A DNA stretch of 33,905 nt from positions 90,567-124,471 of the forward strand of contig CANRHN010000001.1 in NCBI GenBank assembly GCA_947630425.1. The letters run 5' to 3'. Every line of letters begins with the position of its first letter. Position 1 is the first letter of the stretch. Below are positions 7,435 through 15,495 of this stretch, piece after piece. A program made the translations under genes and the position numbers. This DNA comes from an uncultured Clostridia bacterium. GTDB lineage: Bacteria; Bacillota; Clostridia; Christensenellales; CAG-314. The notes beneath the pieces were generated by a model. The model did no database searches, was not told the origin of the DNA, and saw only the letters and a list, made by a program, of their open reading frames with translations.

Positions 7435-8955
7435 ATGACTTTTTCGGATGTATTTCGTGAGAAGTATAGATTTGCACTTCGCGCGGCGAGAGCAAACGAC
7501 CGTGAGGCGACGCTTGCGGGATTGGCGGATTTATACGAGCTTTTTGCCGCACAGTACGCGCTAAACAACGGCGACAGCATAGTGGTAAAGGCAAAACTTT
7601 CCTATTGGCAGGACGTTTTTGGCGGATACATTCAAATTATACGCAACTGCGGCTTGCAGGATAAGCGCGTGCAAAAGTTTTTCGGTTTGATTGATGACAT
7701 TGACGCCCCGTCGTTGGAAGACATTTTGAGCGGCAACGGGGCGGGCGTGTTGCCACCGCAAGCAGCCGACAGTCTACCGCCACAAAGCGTGGATATCGCC
7801 GGCATTGTGGACGCGGAGCAAATCAGCCAACCGTCGGACCCCTTACAAACCCAACCCGATGCGCCCGTAGTTACGTTGCCCGATGCACCCAACGAGTCAA
7901 CATCCGATTTGCCACAGCCTTCCACCGCGCAACCCGATGCGCCTCCAACGGTTACGGACGAGACCCCCGCGGAAACGGTGGCGGCACCCGCCTATACGCC
8001 CGACAGCTTGGAGAACTTTATAGGGCAGCGGCATATAGTAAAAGTCTTGCTCAAAGAAATTGCCATTGCTTTGGCGCAGGGCAAGCATCACCTTGACAAT
8101 ATCTTGTTGTTGGGCAACCCCGGACTTGGCAAAACAACATTGATGAGGTTGATTGCCGCCAAGTTGGGCGTAAGGTTTGAGTGGATGGATTGCTCGCAGT
8201 ATCGCAACAGTCGGCAGTCGATGAAGGCGCTTCAAAATTTTTTGATAAGAATTGCGCGGGAAAACGAACCGGTGGTTATCGGTTTTGATGAAATCCACTG
8301 TTTGCCGGATGAACTGCAAGAGAGTTTGCTGACACTGTTGGAAAGCAGGGTGTATGTGTCGCCGCCGGACATAAACGGCAACGTCAAACGGATACCGATA
8401 GAAGAATTTACCTTTATTGCCGCCACGACCGATGACAACAAGGTAAAAAACACAATCAAAGACCGTTGCTTGCGACTTAAATTTCAACTTGTAGACTACA
8501 CAACAGACGAGTTGGCGCAGATATACAGAACAAAAGTGTTTGCAAAAGGGCTTACAATAACAGAGGAAGCAATACAAATTTGCATACCGCGCAGCCGCGG
8601 TTCGATACGCTATGTAAATTCTTTTGTGGACGGGTTGGAACGGGAATTGTACGACGCCAACGGCAACAGACTTTCCACACACATTGACCGCGAAACAGCG
8701 TTGAAATTCTTTGAAGAACGCGGAATTGACAACATGGGGTTGGAAAACAAGGACATAGAGATACTCAACGTGTTGAACGAGGCAAATTCGCCCATGGGGG
8801 CGGAAACGCTCTCTGCTCGCGTGGGACTTGACCCCAAAAAGTACCTGTCGGAATTTGAACCCTATCTCATAAAGATTGGTTTCGTCGATGTTTCCGGCAG
8901 GGGCAGAAGTTTGACAGAGAAAGCAAAAGAGTATTTGAAGGAGAAAGAAAAATGA
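7435..8955 (+). CDS. RuvB-like AAA+ ATPase with MIT-like N-terminus and proline-rich linker
   Basis: 506 residues. I chose the ATG at 7435, preceded by AAAGGAG; an in-frame ATG at 7375 lies inside the previous gene and has no site. Residues ~1-75 form an MIT-like helical domain, with SVDIAGIVDAE at 118-128 and a Pro/Asp/Thr-rich linker at ~130-188. An AAA+ module of RuvB type follows: FIGQ (195-198), Walker A GNPGLGKTT (227-235), Walker B GFDEIH (283-288), sensor 1 region AATTDD (329-334). A RuvB-type winged helix ends the protein (MGLENKDIEIL... then EPYLIKIGFVDVSGRGR). RuvB is the Holliday-junction branch-migration motor and is normally ~340 residues without the N-terminal part. No ruvA or ruvC is nearby, so this is a repurposed paralogue. 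The stop overlaps the next start (ATGA), implying coupled translation. Confidence 0.88.
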   Translation: MTFSDVFREKYRFALRAARANDREATLAGLADLYELFAAQYALNNGDSIVVKAKLSYWQDVFGGYIQIIRNCGLQDKRVQKFFGLIDDIDAPSLEDILSGNGAGVLPPQAADSLPPQSVDIAGIVDAEQISQPSDPLQTQPDAPVVTLPDAPNESTSDLPQPSTAQPDAPPTVTDETPAETVAAPAYTPDSLENFIGQRHIVKVLLKEIAIALAQGKHHLDNILLLGNPGLGKTTLMRLIAAKLGVRFEWMDCSQYRNSRQSMKALQNFLIRIARENEPVVIGFDEIHCLPDELQESLLTLLESRVYVSPPDINGNVKRIPIEEFTFIAATTDDNKVKNTIKDRCLRLKFQLVDYTTDELAQIYRTKVFAKGLTITEEAIQICIPRSRGSIRYVNSFVDGLERELYDANGNRLSTHIDRETALKFFEERGIDNMGLENKDIEILNVLNEANSPMGAETLSARVGLDPKKYLSEFEPYLIKIGFVDVSGRGRSLTEKAKEYLKEKEK

Positions 8956-11900
8956 AGTACACATTAACAGACGCCGTGGAACTGTTGAACAGTCTTGTGG
9001 AAAAGTGCAAGGAAGTTCAAAAGGAGCAAGGGATTCTCGAGACAGAAAGAGAAAAAGCAAAAACCGCCCAAACCCATCTTGATTCAGCAAAAGACGTACT
9101 CGAGAGTTGGAGTAAGGTTTTGTGGGAAGATGTTAAGTTGTCGAGCGACCTTAACAAACTATATGCTAGTGGACGGGCTTATGATTCGCTTGGTTTACTT
9201 ACCAATGACAATTTCGTCCACTGGGCAACCGATTTTAATAGTGGGGTCATGGAGTTTCGCAAGACTCTCAAAAATGGTAGAAGCGATAAGCCACGGATGG
9301 GCGTTCGTGATATTATTGGGACAATTTTAATAGTGGTATTTTTGGCCGCAATAATCGGGGTAAGCTTGTGGAGTTATTTGGTTTTACCGAAAAGCGAACG
9401 AAGCGCATACAACTTGATTACTATGGCGGTTGGTGTGCTTGACTTTATTTGCGGTGTTTCCTTTTTTGCGTACGAGCGTACAAGCGACAAAAACAAGGCA
9501 TTAACTACTAATGATGATAATGTACCAAGCGAAAGGACATATTCTAAGGGTCAAAAAATCCCTGCTTATTTTTGGGCTGTCGGTGCATTTGTTTTGTCTA
9601 TGGTTGCGTTGGCAATTATGTTGATTTTGGTCTTTGAATTGTTTCAAATACAATATGAAGATGCGCACACAATGTGGGCGGCGTCTTGTATATTAAGCAT
9701 CATGTCTGTGATTTTTGTTGGAATTGGAGTGTTTTTTCAAAAACGCGGCAATGGAGTTCGTATATTCGTGTTGATGGCAGCGGTTGTCTGCGTCGGTTCA
9801 ATCGTCCTTCAGCATTATTTCAAGCCGGTTGAGGCAAGAAACGATATTGTTGAATATGTTGCCAACGAAGACGGCACATATCAAGCAGTGATAGTTCCGC
9901 AGCAGGACTTTACTGATTATGTTATTGCGGCGAGTTATGACGGCAAACTTATTACGAGCATCGGACGTAAAGACCCCGAAAAACCGTTGTATATCAAATC
10001 GTTGGATATCGGCGCCAACATTACAACAATAGGCGACGAGGCGTTTGCACATAGTCGAGGGTTGACTCGTCTGAAAATACCAGAAAACGTCACCCGCATA
10101 GGACAACGCGCCTTTTACGACAGCACAAACTTACAAGATGTAGTCATAAGTGGCAATTTACAACAGGTAGACACTGCAATATTTGGCAATTGTCCGAAGC
10201 TTGCCACTGTTTGGTGGAATATTGTCAACCAACAAATCAAGTTCAAAGAGTTATTTGCCGGATGTGACAATATAAACACTGTAATTCTTGATGTCAACAC
10301 GCAGTCTATTCGTGATGAAATGTTTGATAATTGCAAGTCGATAGAACGAGTGGTTATCAGAGAAAATGTTTCAACCATTGGTGCCAATGCATTTAGAAAT
10401 TGCGACAATCTGCAGCAAATTTTCTTTAGTGGTAACGAAACCCAATGGCAGCAGATTGTTGCCACCAAGGGTGAGGGTAACGATGTTTTGGACTCGGCAG
10501 AATTGTTTTATTACAGTAAAACCGAACCGCAGCATAATAATGAAGAAACCGGATATGTCGGACATGGCAACTATTGGCATTTTAGCGACGACAACGGGTA
10601 CGATTTGCCGACAGAATGGGAGTTTGTTGTGCCTACGTATAGCATAACATTTATTGCCGACGGCAGAATGGTGAAGAATGTTTCTTACCGGCACAACCAA
10701 ACTACTATAGGGGAAGAACCGGCTGTTCCGATAAAAAAGGGTTACACGGGAAAATGGGAAGAATATACACTGAATAACAGTGATATTGTTGTGAATGCAA
10801 TATATACAGCTAAGACGTACACGCTTAATTTTGATTATAATGGTGCAAACGGTAATATTGGAGCCGATTCCCTTGTCGTTACATATGGCAAATCGGTTGG
10901 AGAACTACCCAACCCGACTAAAACATATGGAAGATTCATGGGGTGGTATTTGAATTCAAATCTTATTGAAGAAACTACCGTTTGGTCGATTGATGACGGT
11001 AATTCTTATGTACTAACAGCGAAATTTGTCGGTACTTATTTTTATGACGGGTTGGGAACAGAAGAACAGCCGTTTTTAATAAAAACAGCGGAACATTTTT
11101 CAAATATTAGTTTGTTTCCCTCGGCATATTACAGGTTGGTCTCCGACATTGACATGTCAAAAAATATTGGCACAACAATCCGTTCTTTTTCGGGAAATCT
11201 AGATGGAAAAGAATATAGTATCTACAACCTTTCCATATGTGAAGATGGCGCAGACTCTACGGAATGCGGTATAATCGGAACGAATAACGGTACGGTGTGC
11301 AATTTGAATTTAAGAAATTGTTATTTTACATTATCTCCGAAATTCATCAACAAGAGTATGACAAATTACTGCGGAGCAATTGCCGGCGTTAACAATGGAA
11401 CCATTGAAAATTGCCATATTTTTGAAAGCTATGTCATTTCAAACTCCAGCGACATAGCGGACAAGTTTATGGCACTATACAAGGAAGATCCGCGAGAAAT
11501 TATAAGAGGATCTGCAAATTGGAAAATATGGATAACCCAAAGTTTCTATACCTCTATATCTAAATGGTCTGCTCAGCCAATGAGCGTTTATGCGGGTGGC
11601 GTTGTCGGACTAAATTCGGGCAAAATAATCAAGTGTTCGTTTGGTGGCAAAGTTGATGCCAACCTCTATAATATGAATTGTATATGCAATGATAAAAAAG
11701 CGGGAACAAACGGTAAGGGACAAACAAACTGTTTCTCAGGTGGGCTGGCAGGACAAAATGAGGGAACAATATCGCAATCAGAAGCAAATGCGCAGGTGCG
11801 CGCTTGGATAGAATTAAGTAACAACGGCGAAGGCTTGGGTTGGGTAGGCGACATGTACGTTTGGGGCGTTTGTTATGCTTGCGGATTGGTGGGCAAAAAT

Positions 11901-12059
11901 GTCAATGGTACGGTAGACGGTAAATCTAATTGTACACAACAAGCATCTTATAGAATATACGCTCCGCAGTATGTGTTCCTTTCGGGTGCAGACTATAACA
12001 GTTCTTCAAAAGGACACGCTGATAATCTTACTATTGGCACATCGGATACCTATAAATAA
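8952..12059 (+). CDS. Five-pass membrane protein with extracellular LRR, InlB-type and GLUG repeats
   Basis: 1035 residues, start overlapping the previous stop by 4 bases. Residues 1-115 are cytosolic with a coiled coil (~15-55). Membrane segments lie at ~119-143, ~152-174, ~205-231, ~241-262 and ~270-288; basic residues on the cytosolic sides put the large C-terminus outside. There follow BspA-type LRR_5 repeats (~345-495), one or two Listeria-Bacteroides (Flg_new/InlB B) repeats (~565-693, with YTLNFDYNGANG) and a GLUG-repeat region (~700-1000). The latter holds GTEEQPFLIKTAEHFSNI, GGVVGLNSGKI and GGLAGQNEGTI. Such repeats are usual in secreted adhesins. It is the second enzyme-plus-LRR-membrane-protein pair in the operon; topology is the same as in the first, though the segment number differs. 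Confidence 0.85.
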   Translation: MKYTLTDAVELLNSLVEKCKEVQKEQGILETEREKAKTAQTHLDSAKDVLESWSKVLWEDVKLSSDLNKLYASGRAYDSLGLLTNDNFVHWATDFNSGVMEFRKTLKNGRSDKPRMGVRDIIGTILIVVFLAAIIGVSLWSYLVLPKSERSAYNLITMAVGVLDFICGVSFFAYERTSDKNKALTTNDDNVPSERTYSKGQKIPAYFWAVGAFVLSMVALAIMLILVFELFQIQYEDAHTMWAASCILSIMSVIFVGIGVFFQKRGNGVRIFVLMAAVVCVGSIVLQHYFKPVEARNDIVEYVANEDGTYQAVIVPQQDFTDYVIAASYDGKLITSIGRKDPEKPLYIKSLDIGANITTIGDEAFAHSRGLTRLKIPENVTRIGQRAFYDSTNLQDVVISGNLQQVDTAIFGNCPKLATVWWNIVNQQIKFKELFAGCDNINTVILDVNTQSIRDEMFDNCKSIERVVIRENVSTIGANAFRNCDNLQQIFFSGNETQWQQIVATKGEGNDVLDSAELFYYSKTEPQHNNEETGYVGHGNYWHFSDDNGYDLPTEWEFVVPTYSITFIADGRMVKNVSYRHNQTTIGEEPAVPIKKGYTGKWEEYTLNNSDIVVNAIYTAKTYTLNFDYNGANGNIGADSLVVTYGKSVGELPNPTKTYGRFMGWYLNSNLIEETTVWSIDDGNSYVLTAKFVGTYFYDGLGTEEQPFLIKTAEHFSNISLFPSAYYRLVSDIDMSKNIGTTIRSFSGNLDGKEYSIYNLSICEDGADSTECGIIGTNNGTVCNLNLRNCYFTLSPKFINKSMTNYCGAIAGVNNGTIENCHIFESYVISNSSDIADKFMALYKEDPREIIRGSANWKIWITQSFYTSISKWSAQPMSVYAGGVVGLNSGKIIKCSFGGKVDANLYNMNCICNDKKAGTNGKGQTNCFSGGLAGQNEGTISQSEANAQVRAWIELSNNGEGLGWVGDMYVWGVCYACGLVGKNVNGTVDGKSNCTQQASYRIYAPQYVFLSGADYNSSSKGHADNLTIGTSDTYK

Positions 12060-12083
12060 TCTAAAAACATTAAGGAGTAACTT

Positions 12084-12788
12084 ATGACAATCGACACACA
12101 GGCAATAAAAAACCTATTACAGCGCGAAGCGGTGGAGAGCGAAGACGAAACGCAATATGCGCTGCAAGCGGACAACAAGTTGAAACAAATTTTACACGAC
12201 GCAGAGGGCGATTCATCTGCAGTTGCGGATGTTGCGCAAATACAATCCTTTGTCAATGCGGACCAAGTAAGCAGGCGAAAGTTGTTGGCATATTGCATGG
12301 ATTTTGTAGATTCCACAGCGCGCGTGCCAAGCGACGTCTGCGGCACACAAGTGTGTCTACACACATACTTGCAAAAAACAGAAATATACAAATTGGTTGA
12401 TTTTATCAATTCGCATCGCCATGACGCCACGTTTGGTGATACCGTGTACAGCGTGATGAACTCGCACGGAATGACCCCTCCGCAGGTGTACAAAAACGCA
12501 ATGTTGCGCAGACAAGATTTTGCAAGGGCTACATCCTGTGCAAGCGACGGTAATGTCACAAAGCGCATTGCTTGGCAAATCATCGTTGGATTGCATTGCA
12601 ATTTAGATGAGGCGGACAAAATTCTGCTCAGCGCGGGCTACATGCGCCGTAAGAATGCAACGGACTTGATAATGGAGTACTTTATACAAAAAGAAAATTA
12701 CGACATGGCTGCCGTCAACCACGTCTTTCAGGAGCTCGGAATGAAACAATTTCCTTGCTGGGAGCCCAACGAGCGGTCTGCCAAGTAA
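12084..12788 (+). CDS. Helical protein with XRE-like HTH C-terminal domain
   Basis: 234 residues, AAGGAG site before the ATG, 24 bases after the previous stop. The N-terminal ~100 residues are polar and helical. Residues ~110-222 read like a helical module common in Firmicutes conflict and signalling genes, as I remember it: GMTPPQVYKNAML-RQDF, then a long helix and ...HCNLDEADKILLSAGY, then EYFIQKENYDMAAVN. The first part resembles a Cro/CI-type helix-turn-helix, so it may bind DNA or act as an adaptor. No catalytic motif or membrane segment is seen. Last gene of the operon; a terminator follows 40 bases later. Could be the regulator that binds the palindrome near 650, but nothing in the sequence proves this. 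Confidence 0.7.
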   Translation: MTIDTQAIKNLLQREAVESEDETQYALQADNKLKQILHDAEGDSSAVADVAQIQSFVNADQVSRRKLLAYCMDFVDSTARVPSDVCGTQVCLHTYLQKTEIYKLVDFINSHRHDATFGDTVYSVMNSHGMTPPQVYKNAMLRRQDFARATSCASDGNVTKRIAWQIIVGLHCNLDEADKILLSAGYMRRKNATDLIMEYFIQKENYDMAAVNHVFQELGMKQFPCWEPNERSAK

Positions 12789-12827
12789 ATCGATGCGGTG
12801 ATTGCGAAACAACACAAAAGTAATTTG

Positions 12828-12853
12828 AGCGGGGCAAATTTGCCTCGCTTTTT
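12828..12853 (+). terminator. Terminator between the two operons
   Basis: agcggggcaaa (12828-12838) pairs with tttgcctcgct (12839-12849), one G-U pair, followed by a run of five T. It separates the ESCRT-like operon from the ClpP/TraG operon, so the latter needs its own promoter. Confidence 0.8.
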
Positions 12854-12892
12854 GTCGCAAAAATTGTGCGCGGTTTTGGCAACGGCGTGTTT

Positions 12893-12898
12893 TATAAT
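12893..12898 (+). promoter_or_regulatory. Candidate -10 box of the second operon
   Basis: TATAAT lies 37 bases before the ATG at 12935 and after the terminator. No -35 box is seen at a normal distance (TTGGCA at 12876 is too close), so this is a weak call made mainly from position. Confidence 0.4.
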
Positions 12899-12934
12899 GA
12901 TTTCGACAATTAAAACAAGGAGACAGTTCAAATC

Positions 12935-13321
12935 ATGACAAATGCTAAATTTGACAAGGACACACAACGGCACCCGGAGGATCTTCTTGATGTTCTGTTG
13001 GACAAAGACAACCGCGACCCGATTACGTTGATGGACGACAACGGAAAGACAATGGACTTTGAGCAAGTTTGCGTTATCCCCTATGATGTTAAGGGAAAAG
13101 ATCGCAAGTTGTACGTTGTGCTAAAGCCAATCGATCACATTGACGGCGTTGCCGATGACGAGGCAATAGTATTTCGCGCGGATTTCGACAAAAACGGCAA
13201 TACAGTACTCGCCCTTGAAGAGGACGAGTCCGTTGCCATAGACGTGTTCAACAAATATTACGATCTGTTAGAGGCAGAACAAAAATCCAAACAACAACGC
13301 AAAGGAGGGAAAAATGACTAA
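12935..13321 (+). CDS. DUF1292-family small protein
   Basis: 128 residues. The body (~18-115) has the DUF1292 outline: DPITLMDDNGKTMDFEQV, then KLYVVLKPID, an acidic turn, EAIVFRADFDKNGN and VLALEEDESV followed by a C-terminal helix. DUF1292 proteins are small, acidic and cytosolic in Firmicutes; their function is not known. The GGAG site is ~12 bases before the ATG, rather far. First gene of the second operon, overlapping the ClpP-like start by 8 bases, which implies tight co-expression. It might be a small partner of the protease. Confidence 0.75.
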   Translation: MTNAKFDKDTQRHPEDLLDVLLDKDNRDPITLMDDNGKTMDFEQVCVIPYDVKGKDRKLYVVLKPIDHIDGVADDEAIVFRADFDKNGNTVLALEEDESVAIDVFNKYYDLLEAEQKSKQQRKGGKND

Positions 13322-13895
13322 CAAAAAAAGCGAGCAATATTCGCCGCAATATGCACTCAGTCGCAACACGGTCAACATCTTCGGTCCAATCGACGACGAT
13401 ATGGCGCAGTCGGTAATTTCGCAATTGCAATACCTCGACGACAACGACGCGGAGGAAATAACATTGCAAATATGCAGCCCCGGCGGAAGCGTATCGGCAG
13501 GTCTTGCGATATACGACACCATGAACTACATAAAAGCCAGAGTTGTCACTGTCGGCATCGGCATGTGCGCTTCGATGGGGGCATTCTTGTTGTCGGCGGG
13601 CAGTCGCGGTTTTCGTAGAGCCACGCAAAATTGCGAAATACTCATTCACCAGCCTTTGGGTGGCGCGCAGGGGCAAGCAAGCGACATAATCATTGCCGCC
13701 GATCATATCAAACGCACACGCGAGCGCATCAACCGTATTCTCGCGGACAACACGGAACAAACGCTGGAAAACATAGAAAAAGATACCGACAGGGACAAAA
13801 TCATGACCGCACAGGAGGCATTGGCGTATGGTCTCATCGACGAGGTCATACGTTCGGACAACAAGGCAAGAGGTGAGACGCGTGTTGAAAATTAA
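13314..13895 (+). CDS. ClpP-like ATP-dependent protease subunit
   Basis: 193 residues, the usual ClpP length. The fold motifs are in order: FGPIDDDMAQ (23-32), SPGGSV (55-60), the nucleophile Ser87 in CASMGAFLLS, His112 in ILIHQP, and Asp161 in DRDKIM before AQEALAYGLIDEVI. The catalytic triad is therefore complete. ClpP forms a tetradecameric chamber and normally needs ClpX, ClpA or ClpC. The next gene is a degenerate AAA+ protein, so this may be a specialised paralogue, distinct from a housekeeping clpP elsewhere. An AAAGGAGG site lies 6 bases before the ATG. Confidence 0.93.
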   Translation: MTNKKSEQYSPQYALSRNTVNIFGPIDDDMAQSVISQLQYLDDNDAEEITLQICSPGGSVSAGLAIYDTMNYIKARVVTVGIGMCASMGAFLLSAGSRGFRRATQNCEILIHQPLGGAQGQASDIIIAADHIKRTRERINRILADNTEQTLENIEKDTDRDKIMTAQEALAYGLIDEVIRSDNKARGETRVEN

Positions 13896-15495
13896 CGAAG
13901 AAAAATTTTTGCTGGACTACTTTACTTACGCAGCAGTTGTGGGCAAGTTTTGCGACAAGGCGGAATTGTTTGATTTGATGGTGCAAGTACATCATATTCC
14001 GCAAGCGCGCAAGGAGGGATTGTATGCGCTTGTCACTTCGTCCGAGGTTTGCGACATAGCCACTCTCGGCGACTACAAATTGCAGTGCAGATTGCGTAAA
14101 TACGCGCAATTGCGCGGAATTGACTTGGCTAAGGATGGCTCAACGGAAGAAATCCTTAAAATCAAGGGCAGGGCGCTTTACATCGTCAACGAGTGCGAGC
14201 TTGGCAACATTGCAAACGACACCAAAGCAAGCGTATACGACAAAATAGTGCAAAAGGCAAATGCGGGGAAAGTTACCGCACTCAGATTGTACGGAGCGTT
14301 ACAGTGCCGCGGCTTGTTTTTTGCCAAAAATTTCCACAATGGGGTCAAAAATCTTACGCGAGCCGCCCGTTGGAACAGCGAGGAAGCGTTGTTGGCGTTA
14401 CTGTACTTTGATGCAACAAACGCAGGCAAGTATGGCAGTATGTTGTACACGCTTACTTCGGACACGCCCTATGGAGAGACGGTCTTAAACATATTGCACG
14501 AAATCGGCATCGACCAACCTCAAAAAAGCGCGGAATGTGTCTTGCTGACCAAGGTGTTTGGTCGCGGACATATCAGCCCCAATGTGTACATTGCAAATTA
14601 CGCCAATCTGCTTTACAGCCCAATTGTTTCTTTTGCCGACAAAAAAAGGTTTTTGCTTTCGGACAACGCAGAAGCTTTGGCGAGTTGTGCCAATTTGCCG
14701 CTTAACTTTTCCAAAAACAAACTTGCGTATTTTCCGTCGGCAATTGCACAACTTCCGTTATCTCGCGTTGATGAGCAAAACGTAATATTGCAAAATGCCG
14801 TCAACGGTGACATCTGTCATCTTCGTACTTTTAAGCCGCTATGTCTTTGCTCCGATTCCGTCTACATGCGGAACTACTATGCCAAGGCGATAGAGGGGCT
14901 GTACAAAGACGCAAATGTGGTTACGTTGCAGGTTGCGGACATGGAAGCGCACGATTTGGAACCTACCGCTCACAATGTGTTTGTGCGTAGTTGCGCAGAG
15001 GACAAGGCAAATGTATTCTTGTTGTTCTTCGTCGGAGAAATCGGCGAAAGCCAATTCAAAGAGGCGTGCGATTTTTTGCAAAGTGCCAAGCGCGCACGTA
15101 TGCGTTTGATGCAGCCCGACATACAAATAGATTTGAGCGATGTGTTGCCCGTTTGTCTGTGTGACAAAGCCAATGCGCAAGCCGTGTCACAGTATTGCAA
15201 TCAAGTGCAGATCATGTTGCCGGACAAAAGGGAACAGGCTCTGCTCATAAACGAGCTAATAGTCGAAAAAAAGCAACAGTACGGATTGAACGGGTTGATT
15301 TTAGAGCAGGAAGTAGTTGACAAACTCAACAGCGTGTCCGTTGACGAAGCGGAGTCTGCGCTGGACTTGGCAATAGCCGCCAATCGTCACGGAGAAAAAA
15401 CATTGACGCTTACTTCGGAAAATTCGGGCAAATATATGAAAAAACGCGACGCTTCGCGCGGATTCGGTTATGGAGGATGTGGTGATGATTATTGA
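13882..15495 (+). CDS. Sel1-repeat protein with degenerate AAA+ fold
   Basis: 537 residues from a GTG at 13882 (a TTG at 13885 is equally possible); AGAGGTGA lies just upstream and the start overlaps the ClpP-like gene by 14 bases. Residues ~130-200 look like Sel1/TPR-type helices (ALRLYGALQCRGL, then GVKNLTRAARWNSEEA). Residues ~300-505 follow an AAA+ fold, but the nucleotide motifs are gone. The Walker A position reads LCLCSDSVYMRNYYAKAI, Walker B NVFLLFFVGEI and sensor 1 LPVCLCDKAN. A normal-looking AAA+ small domain follows (~452-505, with VSVDEAESALDLAI). A pseudo-ATPase directly after clpP may be an adaptor or gate rather than an unfoldase. The tail (~520-537) is Gly-rich. Assignment by eye. 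Confidence 0.75.
   Translation: MLKINEEKFLLDYFTYAAVVGKFCDKAELFDLMVQVHHIPQARKEGLYALVTSSEVCDIATLGDYKLQCRLRKYAQLRGIDLAKDGSTEEILKIKGRALYIVNECELGNIANDTKASVYDKIVQKANAGKVTALRLYGALQCRGLFFAKNFHNGVKNLTRAARWNSEEALLALLYFDATNAGKYGSMLYTLTSDTPYGETVLNILHEIGIDQPQKSAECVLLTKVFGRGHISPNVYIANYANLLYSPIVSFADKKRFLLSDNAEALASCANLPLNFSKNKLAYFPSAIAQLPLSRVDEQNVILQNAVNGDICHLRTFKPLCLCSDSVYMRNYYAKAIEGLYKDANVVTLQVADMEAHDLEPTAHNVFVRSCAEDKANVFLLFFVGEIGESQFKEACDFLQSAKRARMRLMQPDIQIDLSDVLPVCLCDKANAQAVSQYCNQVQIMLPDKREQALLINELIVEKKQQYGLNGLILEQEVVDKLNSVSVDEAESALDLAIAANRHGEKTLTLTSENSGKYMKKRDASRGFGYGGCGDDY

Noticed and set aside
7897..9090. 397-codon minus-strand open frame
   Set aside because: It lies wholly antisense to the RuvB-like and second LRR genes, has no ribosome site or recognisable motif, and is Cys/Phe/His-rich as shadows are.
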